Assembly: GCA_963780675.1 (NCBI GenBank)
Contig: CAWACR010000003.1
Location: forward strand, 1,054,001 to 1,118,000
Source of the DNA: JAHECE01 sp963780675
GTDB lineage: Bacteria; Actinomycetota; Actinomycetes; Actinomycetales; JAHECE01
DNA: 64,000 nt
Reading direction: 5' to 3'
Shown: positions 36,379-45,222 of the stretch, one piece after another
How the letters are laid out: the number at the start of each line of letters is the position of its first letter
Position numbering within the stretch: position 1 is the first letter of the stretch
Made by a program: the position numbers and the translations under genes
The notes under the pieces: model-generated
The model's input: the letters and a program-made list of their open reading frames with translations, nothing else
Told to the model about the DNA's origin: nothing
The model's database searches: none

Positions 36379-38838
36379 ATGCCCCGACGCAGCACGGCCC
36401 CGCCGCCCGAACGGCGGCCCGAGGAGCGGATCGTCGACATCGACGTCGCCCGGGAGATGCAGGACTCGTTCCTGGAGTACGCCTACTCGGTCATCTACTC
36501 CCGAGCCCTGCCCGACGCCCGGGACGGCCTCAAGCCCGTGCAGCGGCGGATCCTGTACCAGATGGCGGAGATGGGGCTGCGCCCGGACCGCGGGCACGTC
36601 AAGTCCGCTCGCGTTGTCGGCGAGGTGATGGGCAAGCTCCACCCCCACGGCGACACGGCCATCTACGACGCACTGGTCCGCATGGCACAGCCGTTCTCGC
36701 TGCGCCTGCCCCTGATCGACGGGCACGGGAACTTCGGCTCGCTCGACGACGGCCCGGCGGCCCCGCGCTACACCGAGGCCCGCCTCGCTCCGGCGGCGCT
36801 CGTGATGACCCGCGACCTGGACGAGGACGTCGTCGACTTCGTCCCCAACTACGACAACCAGCTCACCCAGCCCGAGGTGCTCCCCGCGGCGCTCCCGAAC
36901 CTCCTCGTGAACGGCGCCAGCGGCATCGCGGTCGGCATGGCGACCAACATGCCGCCGCACAACCTGATCGAGGTGGTCGCCGCGGCGCGCCACCTCATCG
37001 CGCACCCCGACGCCGACCTCGAGACCCTCCTGCGCTTCGTCCCCGGCCCCGACCTGCCCACGGGCGGCAAGATCGTGGGGCTGTCGGGCATCCGCGATGC
37101 CTACCGCACCGGTCGCGGCACCTTCCGCACGCGCGCCACCACTCGCATCGAGACCATCACCCCGCGGCGCAAGGGCATCGTCGTCACGGAGCTGCCGTAC
37201 CTCGTCGGCCCCGAGCGCGTCATCGAGAAGATCAAAGAGGCCGTCCAGGCCAAACGGCTGCAGGGGATCGCCGCGGTCACAGACCTCACGGACCGTGAGC
37301 ACGGGCTGCGGCTCGTCATCGAGATCAAGAACGGCTTCAACCCGGACGCGGTCCTCGCGCAGCTGTACCGGTACACGCCCCTCGAGGAGTCGTTCGGGAT
37401 CAACAACGTGGCCCTGGTCGACGGCCAGCCCCGGACGATGGGCCTGCGCGAGCTCCTCGAGGTGTACGTCGCCCACCGCCTGACCGTCGTCCGACGCCGG
37501 ACTGCGCACCGCCTCGGACGACGCCGCGACCGGCTCCACCTGGTCGAGGGCCTGCTCGTCGCCATCGCCGACATCGACGAGGTCATCGCCGTCATCCGCA
37601 GCAGCGACGACGCCGAGGCGGCCCGGACGCGGCTGATGTCCGTCTTCGAGCTCTCCCTCGCCCAGGCCGAGTACATCCTCGAGCTGCGGCTGCGGCGGCT
37701 GACCAAGTTCTCGCGCATCGAGCTCGAGGCCGAGCGCGACACCCTCGTGCGCGAGATCGCCGAGCTGGAGGCAGTCCTCGCCGACGAGAACGCGCTGCGC
37801 TCCCTCGTCTCCGACGAGCTGGCCGCCGTCGCCGCCGAGCACGGCACCCCCCGACGGACCGTGCTGCTCGAGGGCGCCGGGACCGCGGCCCTCGACGCCG
37901 CCGCAGCGGCCGCGTCGGCAGGCCCGCTCGAGGTCCCGGACGCCCCGTGCTGGGTCCTGCTCTCCACCACCGGACTCCTCGCCCGCACCAGCGACGCCCG
38001 GCGCCCGCCGCGGGACGGCTCGCGCGCCGCGCACGACGCCCTCCGCTCCGCCGTGCCGTCGACCGCGCGGGGGCAGGTGGCCCTCGTGACCAACCGGGGG
38101 CGCCTCGTCCGCGTCGGCGCGCTCGACGCCCCGGCCCTGCCGCCGACGGAGGGAGCACCGGCCCTCTCGGGCGGCGTGCCCGTGGCCGAGCTCGCCGAGC
38201 TGGGGAAGGGCGAACGCGTGATCGCGCTCGCCCGACTGGACCCCGACGCCCCGACGCTCGCGCTCGGCACCGCGCTCGGTCAGGTCAAGCGGGTCACCGC
38301 CGACCGGCCCGCGAACAAGGACTCGTGGGAGGTCATCGCGCTGAAGGACGGCGACGAGGTGGTGGGCGCGGCCGAGGTGGTCGACGACGACCACCTGGTC
38401 CTCGTCACCGACGACGCCCACCTCCTGCACTTCGTGGCGTCGTCCGTCAGACCGCAGGGCCGGACGGCGGCCGGGATGGCCGGCATCCGGCTCGCCGACG
38501 GCGCGCGGGTGACGTTCGTCGGCGCCGTCCCGGCCTCCGACGCACCGACCGCCGTCGTGGTCACGGTCGCGGGCAGCAGCAGCGTCCTCCCGGGCACCGT
38601 TCCCGGCACGGCGAAGACCACACCGTTCGCGCTCTTCCCGCCCAAGGGGCGCGCGACCGGCGGCGTCCGCGCCCACCGCTTCCTGCGCGGCGAGGACCGC
38701 CTCGACCTCGCGTGGGTCGGACCGTCGCCCGCTCGGGCATCCGGCTCGGCGGGTCAGCCGATCCGGCTCCCGGCCGTCGACGAACGCCGCGACGGGTCGG
38801 GCACACCTCTGACGCAGCCGGTGGTCGGCATCGGCTAG
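36379..38838 (+). CDS. parC: DNA topoisomerase IV subunit A
   Basis: An 819-residue type IIA topoisomerase breakage-reunion subunit, decatenating chromosomes with ParE. Winged helix and quinolone region KSARVVGEVMGKLHPHGDTAIYDALVRMAQ-like (about residues 75-104), catalytic tyrosine in APRYTEARLA (Tyr about 131), NLLVNGASGIAVGMATNMPPHN, then the coiled tower and a six-bladed C-terminal domain with degenerate blades (LALGTALGQVKRVTAD, VTDDAHLLHF). It lacks a clear GyrA box, and the partner gene 1.2 kb downstream is parE-like, so topoisomerase IV rather than gyrase. The quinolone-pocket serine position carries Thr (GDTAIYD). Confidence 0.93.
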   Translation: MPRRSTAPPPERRPEERIVDIDVAREMQDSFLEYAYSVIYSRALPDARDGLKPVQRRILYQMAEMGLRPDRGHVKSARVVGEVMGKLHPHGDTAIYDALVRMAQPFSLRLPLIDGHGNFGSLDDGPAAPRYTEARLAPAALVMTRDLDEDVVDFVPNYDNQLTQPEVLPAALPNLLVNGASGIAVGMATNMPPHNLIEVVAAARHLIAHPDADLETLLRFVPGPDLPTGGKIVGLSGIRDAYRTGRGTFRTRATTRIETITPRRKGIVVTELPYLVGPERVIEKIKEAVQAKRLQGIAAVTDLTDREHGLRLVIEIKNGFNPDAVLAQLYRYTPLEESFGINNVALVDGQPRTMGLRELLEVYVAHRLTVVRRRTAHRLGRRRDRLHLVEGLLVAIADIDEVIAVIRSSDDAEAARTRLMSVFELSLAQAEYILELRLRRLTKFSRIELEAERDTLVREIAELEAVLADENALRSLVSDELAAVAAEHGTPRRTVLLEGAGTAALDAAAAAASAGPLEVPDAPCWVLLSTTGLLARTSDARRPPRDGSRAAHDALRSAVPSTARGQVALVTNRGRLVRVGALDAPALPPTEGAPALSGGVPVAELAELGKGERVIALARLDPDAPTLALGTALGQVKRVTADRPANKDSWEVIALKDGDEVVGAAEVVDDDHLVLVTDDAHLLHFVASSVRPQGRTAAGMAGIRLADGARVTFVGAVPASDAPTAVVVTVAGSSSVLPGTVPGTAKTTPFALFPPKGRATGGVRAHRFLRGEDRLDLAWVGPSPARASGSAGQPIRLPAVDERRDGSGTPLTQPVVGIG

Positions 38839-39896
38839 AGCTCCAGGCTGTACATCGCCGACCCGTGGGTCGGCTCGAAGCCGAGGGCTGCGTAGATGCC
38901 GAAGGCGCCGGACGGGTTCTCGGTGTCCACCCCGAGGCCCGCGTACTCGACACCGTCCGCGGCGTAGGCGCGCATCGCCGTCGTCAGGAGGGCCGTCGCC
39001 ACCCGTTTGCCCCGCCACGCGCGCCGGACGCCGAGCAGGTCGATGTACCCCTCGCTGTAGCCGAGCGACGGCCAGTCCTGCTCGTAGCGTCCCGAGAGGA
39101 GGTAGCCGGCCACGGGTGAGCGGTCGTTCGACCGGTCGATCACCACGAAGCTCCACGCGGGCGCGAAGCACGTGCGCCCGTCCACCCACGACTCCGGCGT
39201 GTGGGGCTCCGAGCCCCAGTGGTCGCCGAACGCCTCGTTGTGCGCGAGGCGCACCTGGTCGTCGAGCTCGGGGGTCCACCCGGTCAGGACCAGGCCGTCG
39301 CGGACGGTCACCTCCGGGATCGGCAACCGCAGGTCGCGCCGCATGTCGGTGTAGAAGCGCCGCGGCGCGAAGCCTGCCGCCACCACGATCGCGCGCTTGT
39401 CCTCGAGCCCGTCCTCGATGAAGGTCGCGATCCGAGCGGGGACGTCCTTGCCGGAGGCGGCCAGGACCTGACGTGCTCGCGCGGTCTGCCAGGCGAGCAG
39501 GGCCGTGCCGACGCCCCGGCGACGCCACCCCGGGTCGACGCCACCCTCGAGAACCGCGCGGACCGTGTGCTCGTCACCGGGAGCCACCCGGACGAAGCCC
39601 TGAGCCCGCAGCCGGCCGGCGGCGTCGAAGCCACCCAAGGAGTTCCGCGCGGTGTCCTTCCACTCCCCGTCGAAGAACTCGCGCACCTCCTCGGCCGTCG
39701 TCCGGAAGGGCGGGTTGTCGTGCGCCTCGATGCGGCCGATGAGCTCGGCGAGCGCCGTCGTGTCGTCGATCGTGAGAGGTCGCCACGTCAGTCCCAGCGC
39801 CTCGTGCGGGAGCCGGACCTGGGTCGGTGCCTGGGCGCGGACGACGATCGACGGCGGTGGCCCACCCCCGCGGTACGGCGTCGACGTCGCGCTCAC
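38835..39896 (-). CDS. Tandem GNAT-family N-acetyltransferase
   Basis: A 353-residue protein with two GNAT domains. First: WRPLTIDDTTALAELIGRIE, VDPGWRRRGVGTALLAW (acetyl-CoA loop). Second: PVAGYLLSGRYEQD, YIDLLGVRRAWRGKRVATALLTTAM and VEYAGLGVDTENPSGAFGIYAALGFEP. The two-domain layout resembles mycothiol synthase, but identity is not close enough to name it; the acceptor is unknown. The GTG start at 39896 is six bases after TATCGT on the minus strand. It lies between parC and parE, convergent with parC (stops overlap by three or four bases). Confidence 0.85.
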   Translation of the reverse strand: MSATSTPYRGGGPPPSIVVRAQAPTQVRLPHEALGLTWRPLTIDDTTALAELIGRIEAHDNPPFRTTAEEVREFFDGEWKDTARNSLGGFDAAGRLRAQGFVRVAPGDEHTVRAVLEGGVDPGWRRRGVGTALLAWQTARARQVLAASGKDVPARIATFIEDGLEDKRAIVVAAGFAPRRFYTDMRRDLRLPIPEVTVRDGLVLTGWTPELDDQVRLAHNEAFGDHWGSEPHTPESWVDGRTCFAPAWSFVVIDRSNDRSPVAGYLLSGRYEQDWPSLGYSEGYIDLLGVRRAWRGKRVATALLTTAMRAYAADGVEYAGLGVDTENPSGAFGIYAALGFEPTHGSAMYSLEL

Positions 39897-39902
39897 CCCA
39901 TG

Positions 39903-39908
39903 ACGATA
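39903..39908 (-). promoter_or_regulatory. -10-like hexamer TATCGT, leaderless promoter of the tandem GNAT gene
   Basis: On the minus strand TATCGT, six bases, GTG at 39896. Confidence 0.5.
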
Positions 39909-39989
39909 CGTACTCGGCCCGCGCCGTGCCTATTCCTCGGGCTCGCGGGACTTGGATCCGGCACGCAGGATCGCCGTCCCACTCGCACC

Positions 39990-42131
39990 TCAGGCGTCGA
40001 TCCGGTCGCGGTCGAGGTTCTCCGCACCCGCGACGATGAAGTCCTTGCGCGGTCCGACCTCGTTGCCCATGAGCAGCTCGAAGACACCTTCGGCGGCTAC
40101 GGCGGCCTGGGCGTCCTCCACCCGGATCCGCCGCAGCGACCGGTGCGCGGGGTCCATCGTGGTCTCCGCCAGCTGGTGGGCGTCCATCTCGCCGAGACCC
40201 TTGTACCGCTGGATCGGTTCCTTGTAACGGCGGCCGGAGCGCTCCAGCCGGGTGAGGAGCTGGTGCAGCTGGGCCTCGGAGTAGGTGTAGACCACCTCGC
40301 CCCGCCGGCCCCCGGCGCCCGAGATCTCGACACGGTGGAGCGGTGGCACCGCCGCGTACACCCGACCCGCCTCGACCAGTGGGCGCATGTACCGGAAGAA
40401 CAGGGTGAGCAGGAGGGTGCGGATGTGGGCGCCGTCGACGTCGGCGTCCGTCATCAGGATGATCTTCCCGTAGCGCACCGCGGACAGGTCGAAGGTGCGT
40501 CCCGAGCCTGCGCCGAGCACCTGGATGATCGACGCGCACTCGGTGTTCTTCAGCATGTCGGCCAGCGACGCCTTCTGAACGTTGAGGATCTTCCCGCGGA
40601 TCGGCAGCAGCGCCTGGAAGTCGGACATCCGGGCCAGCTTCGCCGTGCCGAGCGCGCTGTCGCCCTCGACGATGAAGAGCTCCGAGCGCTCGACGTCGTC
40701 CGTGCGGCAGTCCGCGAGCTTGGCGGGCAGGGTCGACGTCTCGAGGGCGTTCTTGCGTCGGGAGATCTCCTTGTGCACCCGCGCGGAGACGCGGGCGCGC
40801 ATCTCGCCGACGATCTTCTCGAGCAGCGCCGCCGACTGGGCCTTCTCGGTGCGCCGGGTGGAGGTGAGGATCTCCGTGAGCTCGCGCTCCAGCACCTTCG
40901 CGACGATCCCCCGCACGGGCGCGGTGCCGAGGACCTCCTTGGTCTGCCCCTCGAACTGGGGTTCCGGGAACCGGACGGCGACGACGGCGGTGAGACCCGC
41001 CGTCACGTCGTCCTTCTCCACCCGGTCGGTGCCCTCCTTCGCGGAGATCTTCAACCGGCGGGCGTTCAGCTCCACCTGCTTGCGGACCGTCCTCAGGAGG
41101 GCCTGGTCGAAGCCCGCGAGGTGGCTGCCGCCCTTGGGGGTGGCGATGATGTTGACGAACGAGCGCACATCGGTGTCGTAGCCGGTGCCCCAGCGCAGCG
41201 CGATCTCGACCTCGCACGCGCGCTCCACCTCGAGGGGGGCGAGGTGTCCCCGGTCGTCGAGCGCCTGGACCGTCTCGGTGAAGGTCTCGGTCCCCGCGAT
41301 CCGCCAGGTGTCCGTGACCGGCGGGTCCTGCGCGAGGAAGTCGACGAAGTCCACGAGACCGCCGTCGTGCCGGAACGACTCCTCGACGACGCCGCCCTCC
41401 CCGGGGGTGCCGGGCAGCCTGCGCTCGTCCCGGACGACCAGCTCGAGGCCCGGCACCAGGAAGGACGTCTGCCGGGCTCGCGTGATCAGCTCGTCGTAGG
41501 AGAACGACGACGACGCCGGGAAGATCTGCCGGTCGGCCCAGTACCGGACCCGGGTCCCGGTGCGCCCGCGGGGCACCCGCGCGACGACGGCGAGCTCGGA
41601 GCGGTCCGTGAACGGTGTGAAGGGCGAGTCCGGCGTGCGCCCCTGGTCGTCGTCGTACTGCCCCGGCTCGCCACGCCGGAACGCCATGCGGTAGGTCTTG
41701 CCGCCGCGGTCCACCTCGACGTCCAGCCGGGCGGAGAGGGCATTCACCACGCTCGCCCCGACGCCGTGCAGCCCGCCCGACGCCGCATAGGACCCCCCGC
41801 CGAACTTGCCCCCCGCATGCAGCTTGGTGAAGACGACCTCGACGCCGCTCAGGCCGAGCCGCTCGACCGTGTCCACCGGGATGCCCCGGCCGTGGTCGCG
41901 GACCTCCACGGACGCGTCGGGGTGCAGCACGATCTCGATCCGGTGACCGTGGCCCTCGAGGGCCTCGTCGACGGAGTTGTCGATGATCTCCCACAGACAG
42001 TGCATGAGCCCGCGGGAGTCGGTCGAGCCGATGTACATCCCCGGGCGCTTGCGGACCGCCTCGAGCCCCTCCAGGACGGAGAGGTGACGGGCGGTGTAGC
42101 TCGAGTCCGACGGTGACGACACGCCCGTCAT
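39990..42131 (-). CDS. parE: DNA topoisomerase IV subunit B
   Basis: A 713-residue ATPase subunit. GHKL ATPase: LEAVRKRPGMYIGSTDSRGLMHCLWEIIDNSVDEAL-like start, VRDHGRGIPVD, and the lid GGLHGVGASVVNALSARL. Then the transducer domain and the TOPRIM domain: RSELFIVEGDSALGTAKLARMSDFQALLPIRGKI with the catalytic Glu, IILMTDADVDGAHIRTLLL with the metal DxD, and the end IQRYKGLGEMDAHQLAETTMDP. The ATG at 42131 fits conserved N-termini. It is on the opposite strand to parC with the GNAT gene between, an arrangement seen in actinobacteria that keep both gyrase and topoisomerase IV. Confidence 0.94.
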   Translation of the reverse strand: MTGVSSPSDSSYTARHLSVLEGLEAVRKRPGMYIGSTDSRGLMHCLWEIIDNSVDEALEGHGHRIEIVLHPDASVEVRDHGRGIPVDTVERLGLSGVEVVFTKLHAGGKFGGGSYAASGGLHGVGASVVNALSARLDVEVDRGGKTYRMAFRRGEPGQYDDDQGRTPDSPFTPFTDRSELAVVARVPRGRTGTRVRYWADRQIFPASSSFSYDELITRARQTSFLVPGLELVVRDERRLPGTPGEGGVVEESFRHDGGLVDFVDFLAQDPPVTDTWRIAGTETFTETVQALDDRGHLAPLEVERACEVEIALRWGTGYDTDVRSFVNIIATPKGGSHLAGFDQALLRTVRKQVELNARRLKISAKEGTDRVEKDDVTAGLTAVVAVRFPEPQFEGQTKEVLGTAPVRGIVAKVLERELTEILTSTRRTEKAQSAALLEKIVGEMRARVSARVHKEISRRKNALETSTLPAKLADCRTDDVERSELFIVEGDSALGTAKLARMSDFQALLPIRGKILNVQKASLADMLKNTECASIIQVLGAGSGRTFDLSAVRYGKIILMTDADVDGAHIRTLLLTLFFRYMRPLVEAGRVYAAVPPLHRVEISGAGGRRGEVVYTYSEAQLHQLLTRLERSGRRYKEPIQRYKGLGEMDAHQLAETTMDPAHRSLRRIRVEDAQAAVAAEGVFELLMGNEVGPRKDFIVAGAENLDRDRIDA

Positions 42132-42279
42132 CGTAGGCGGGCAGGCCCGGCGGACCTCCGCGGCGCACCAGACGACGGGCGCACGAGGGCCCGGGCCCGG
42201 CCGCGGGCCCCGCTACGCGGTCAGCGAACCTCGGCCATCTCGTGACACGGCTGTCACATCCGGGTGGTTCCATGGACTC

Positions 42280-42486
42280 ATGAACGCCACTGTGACCGAT
42301 CACCTGACAGCGACAGACCGCTGCGACCGGTGTGGCGCACGTGCCTACGTCCGGGTCGTGCTCCCCGTCGGTGAGCTGCTGTTCTGCGCCCACCATGGCC
42401 GCAAGCACGCCGACGCACTCCGTGAGGTCGCCGTCGCGGTCCACGACGAGAGCGACCGCCTCCACGTCGACCAGGCCGCCCGCTGA
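42280..42486 (+). CDS. DUF7455 family small zinc-ribbon-like protein
   Basis: A 68-residue protein seen throughout actinobacteria next to parE or sigma-factor genes. Conserved core TDRCDRCGARAYVRVVLPVGELLFCAHHGRKH: two CxxC/CxxH-type half sites that could hold zinc. Function unknown. ATG at 42280. A strong stem-loop follows 28 bases after the stop. Confidence 0.88.
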   Translation: MNATVTDHLTATDRCDRCGARAYVRVVLPVGELLFCAHHGRKHADALREVAVAVHDESDRLHVDQAAR

Positions 42487-42514
42487 GGCGACCCACCCCC
42501 GACCACCCTGACGA

Positions 42515-42549
42515 GCGAGGGCCCGACCGGATCCCGGTCGGGCCCTCGC
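42515..42549 (+). terminator. Long perfect stem-loop after the DUF7455 gene
   Basis: Perfect 16-base arms (GCGAGGGCCCGACCGG and complement) with a three-base loop. Among the strongest hairpins I could find in the window; the run after it (TCTCGTCCC) is only mildly T-rich. It probably ends the DUF7455 transcript. Confidence 0.75.
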
Positions 42550-42841
42550 TCTCGTCCCGGGGCTCCTCTCGTGCGGGGTGCCTCTCGCGCGGGGGTCTCG
42601 CGGTGATGGTCGTCGCACCGACCTGACCCGGCCCGACCCGACCCGGCACTCCGGAGTCGGATCACGGCTGGGACCTCCGGCGCTTTCGCGGGACATGTCG
42701 GCCGCGTCAGAGTCCTGAGTGAGTCGCTCGTGAACGACGCCGGCCGCGCCCTGCCCACCGGTCCGATGCTCAGGGCGCCCGCGGGGCAGGTGAGACCCCG
42801 AGCACGGGAAGAGGCTGGACATGCCGTCGCCGACGTCGATC
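42550..42841. other. Non-coding stretch with CCCGAC-type repeats
   Basis: No gene is supported here. Around 42622-42655 there is a short run of CCCGGCCCGACCCGACCCGG repeats. Frames are open in places only because of high GC. Confidence 0.35.
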
Positions 42842-43028
42842 CGCACGACCATCGCCTACGCATGACGTGGACGAGGCTGTCCTGCTCGCGGACCGGGTCC
42901 TGGTGATGTCCGACCGGCCGGGCCGGATTGTCGCGTCCGTGGCCACCAGCGGGGACCGGGATACCGCGGTGGCGCGCGACCGTGTCCTGCAGCTCCTCAA
43001 TGCGAGCACGTCCCTGCGGGCGGGCTGA
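42842..43028 (+). pseudogene. Remnant of an ABC-transporter ATPase, C-terminal end
   Basis: From 42858 the frame reads THDVDEAVLLADRVLVMSDRPGRIV, the H-loop and D-loop end of nitrate/taurine-type ABC ATPases, then runs to a TGA at 43026. Just upstream, in another frame, are the residues RTTIAY that normally precede VTHD. About five bases are missing at the join. No Walker A, signature or Walker B motif is present in the preceding 300 bases, so at most the last quarter of the gene survives. A truncated leftover, not a functional ATPase. Confidence 0.7.
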
Positions 43029-43081
43029 GCCGGGAAGGCCTCGCCCCGAGGTAGCAGGGGTCCCGCGGCAACGGTTGTGGT

Positions 43082-43309
43082 TCACCCCCCGTTCGTTCGT
43101 CCGTCGATCCACAACGCCCGGCGGGGGCAGGCTCGAACCGCGCGCTCCGCCGCCGTCACGTCACCCGGGGCGAGGTCACCTGCGGCGAGGATCGGGTAGC
43201 CCCACCGATCGAGGTCGACGACGGCGCCCGCGAGGTGGGCGCACAAGCCGACCGCCTCGCAGGCGATCGGGTCGACGCGCAGCCGGAACGCCGGCGGCCG
43301 CCCGGTCAC
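43082..43309 (-). CDS. Single-cluster ferredoxin
   Basis: A 75-residue ferredoxin with three cluster cysteines: PIACEAVGLCAHLAG (Cys-x5-Cys) and RACPRRAL (Cys-Pro). With no cysteine at the middle position, it should hold a [3Fe-4S] or similar cluster, like actinobacterial P450-type ferredoxins. Last gene of the electron-transfer operon; its GTG overlaps the stop of the NuoF-like gene (GTGA). It may receive electrons from, or donate to, the NuoF-like protein. Confidence 0.85.
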   Translation of the reverse strand: MTGRPPAFRLRVDPIACEAVGLCAHLAGAVVDLDRWGYPILAAGDLAPGDVTAAERAVRACPRRALWIDGRTNGG

Positions 43310-44620
43310 CAGGCCACGTCCGGCACGGGAACGGTGACCCGACCTGCGCCCCCGCACAACCGGCCGCGTCGGTGGGCCTCGACGTCGGCAGCGAAGACGG
43401 TGAGCGCGGAGGCGATCATGCGCGTCGCGCCGTCGGGGTGGTGGCAGGCGCCACGCCCGGCTACGGCACCGAGGACGTCGTCGAGCCGCCCACGGTCGCG
43501 ACGCGGTCCGCGCCCGAGCGGCCAGTCTCCGCAGGTCTTCGGCCAGCGCGGGGAGCCCGAACATGCACGGCCCGCACTGCCTCGCGCTCATCGCGGCGAG
43601 GTAGGTCGCGACCACCGCCACCTCGGCCACGCCGCAGGCTCCCGGCCACACGGGCGCGACGACTCCCGCGCCCAGGCTGAGCCCCGCGCGGCGCACGGCG
43701 AACTCCTCGACGGCCAGGCCCTCGACCTCGCTCCACTGCGCCCAGGTGCCGCCGAACCCGCCGAGCAGCACCGCCTGGGGCCGGCCGGACCGCAGGACCC
43801 CCGCCGCCGCGAGCACGTCGGCGAACCGCGCCGCCTGCGGCACCTGGAGGACCTGGCGGTCGTGCGGGCCGAGCACGGTGAGCAGCGAGACCTGCGGGTT
43901 CTCCAGCCCGCGGGCGACGAGGGCCACTCGGGCAAGAGTCTCGACGTTCTGGACGAGCGTCCGGGGAACGGCCTCCCCCGCGGCCCGCGGACGACGCGAC
44001 GTCGGCAGGGCGGGCCTGCCGACGAGAGCAGCGGCGATCGCCGTCGACTCCCCGGCGAGGTAGTGGACCGGACCGGCCACGACCTCCATGACCGGCCCGG
44101 CGAGGCCGGCCCCGCGCCGCTCGGTGAGCGCGGTCTCGAGCGCGAGCCGGGACCCGCGGTCGTCGCCGTGCAGCCAGACGACGGCACGGCGTGCGCCGAG
44201 CGCCTCGCTCGCGAGGGCGAGTCCGTCGAGGACGAGGTGGGGTCGCTGCCGCATCAGGGTGGCGTCCTTGGCGCTGATCGGCTCGCTCTCCGCGCCGTTC
44301 GCCACGACCGTGAGGGGCTGCCCGGCGCGCAGCGCCGAGCGCCACTTGAGGGCTGTCGGGACGTGCCCGCCACCGTGACCAGTCAGGCCCGCGGACTCCA
44401 GGGCGTCAGCGAGCACCGGGCTGCCCCCTGGGCGCGCTCCGAGCCGGGCAAGGTGCTCGTCGAGCCCCTCGGCGGCAATTGTGCCGGGCGGGTCGGCGGG
44501 GCCCGATCGCGGGAGCCGCACGCCGCGCAGGAGCAGGTCCTGCTCCGGAGGCCGCGACCCGCCCACGACGGCACCGCTGGGACGCGCGACGCGCCATGGT
44601 TCTGTCCCGTTCGTGGTCAT
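43306..44620 (-). pseudogene. NuoF-like SLBB / iron-sulfur protein, frameshifted near its 3' end
   Basis: About 437 residues once the frame is repaired. Related to the FMN- and Fe-S-binding NuoF subunit of complex I: GLTGHGGGHVPTALKWRSAL, VVANGAESEPISAKDATLM, SLBB domain (VLQVPQAARFADVLAAAG, AVLLGGFGGTWAQW), and the cluster motif ARQCGPCMFGLPALAEDLRR. Close to 43520 one extra base moves the frame. The true end (RLDDVLGAV, GRGACHHPDGATRMIASALTVF, ending in VPDVAW) lies in the next frame, whose TGA overlaps the ferredoxin GTG exactly as expected for an operon. Without the NADH-binding half of true NuoF it may take electrons from another donor. Start ATG 44620 overlaps the membrane gene's stop. 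Confidence 0.83.
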
Positions 44621-45222
44621 CGACGGCCTCCCTGAAGGCTGTGGTTTCGCACGTCGGACACGTGCAGCGCGGACGCCAGCTCCTCCGCCCGGTCCCGCGG
44701 GGAGCGCGCGACGTAGCGGGAGACGGCGAGGGCGACGACGGCGCCGCCGCTGGCCAGGTAGAGCCCGCGCAGGGGCCCGGTGTCCGAGCCGGCCAGGACG
44801 CCGTGAGCCCAGGCGAGCGCGAAGACGCCTGCCGCCAGTCGGTGGACGGGCAACCAGAACCGGCCCACGACTCGCCCGGCGAGGGCCGCCGTCGCGCCGG
44901 TGAGAAGGCCGGCCCACACGGCGATCACTCCGAGGGTGACGGGGATCGGCCGGTAGGTCGACGCCATCGGCAAGATCGCGCCCCGCCAGCCGACCTGCGC
45001 CCACGGGTCCGTGGCGAGGACCGCCACGTGCAGCGCCGTGAAGGCGAGGGTGAAGGTCGCCAGGCTGGCGTGAACACGCAGGCGGGAAGTCCGACTCGGC
45101 CGCCGCAGCCGCACCGCCCACGGATGGGCGAGCACCAGGCCCAGGACCACCAGCGCGAGGAGGAGGACGTATGAGGTGATCCCGCTCGCCCGGGCGAGCT
45201 CCCACGAGAGAGCCGCGCTCAT
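44617..45222 (-). CDS. Ferric-reductase-like transmembrane protein
   Basis: A 201-residue membrane protein of the ferric-reductase-like (YedZ/NOX-type) heme family. About six spans; histidines placed to hold b hemes: RVHASLATFTLAFTALHVAVLA and WLPVHRLAAGVFALAWAHGVLAG. It would move electrons across the membrane between the cytoplasmic iron-sulfur proteins and an external acceptor. The ATG at 45222 overlaps the apbE stop. No FAD/NADPH domain is attached, so electrons must come from partner proteins, presumably the NuoF-like protein and ferredoxin encoded next to it. Confidence 0.88.
   Translation of the reverse strand: MSAALSWELARASGITSYVLLLALVVLGLVLAHPWAVRLRRPSRTSRLRVHASLATFTLAFTALHVAVLATDPWAQVGWRGAILPMASTYRPIPVTLGVIAVWAGLLTGATAALAGRVVGRFWLPVHRLAAGVFALAWAHGVLAGSDTGPLRGLYLASGGAVVALAVSRYVARSPRDRAEELASALHVSDVRNHSLQGGRR

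Noticed and set aside
36379..38838. Calling the topoisomerase A subunit GyrA
   Set aside because: No clear GyrA box in the C-terminal domain, and the nearby B subunit is ParE-like with no gyrA/gyrB order.
36298..39528. Long minus-strand open frame opposite parC
   Set aside because: parC has complete motifs on the plus strand; the antisense frame is compositional shadow.
39574..42852. Long minus-strand open frame across the tandem GNAT and parE
   Set aside because: It lies in the wrong frame for both genes, which have intact frames of their own with all motifs.
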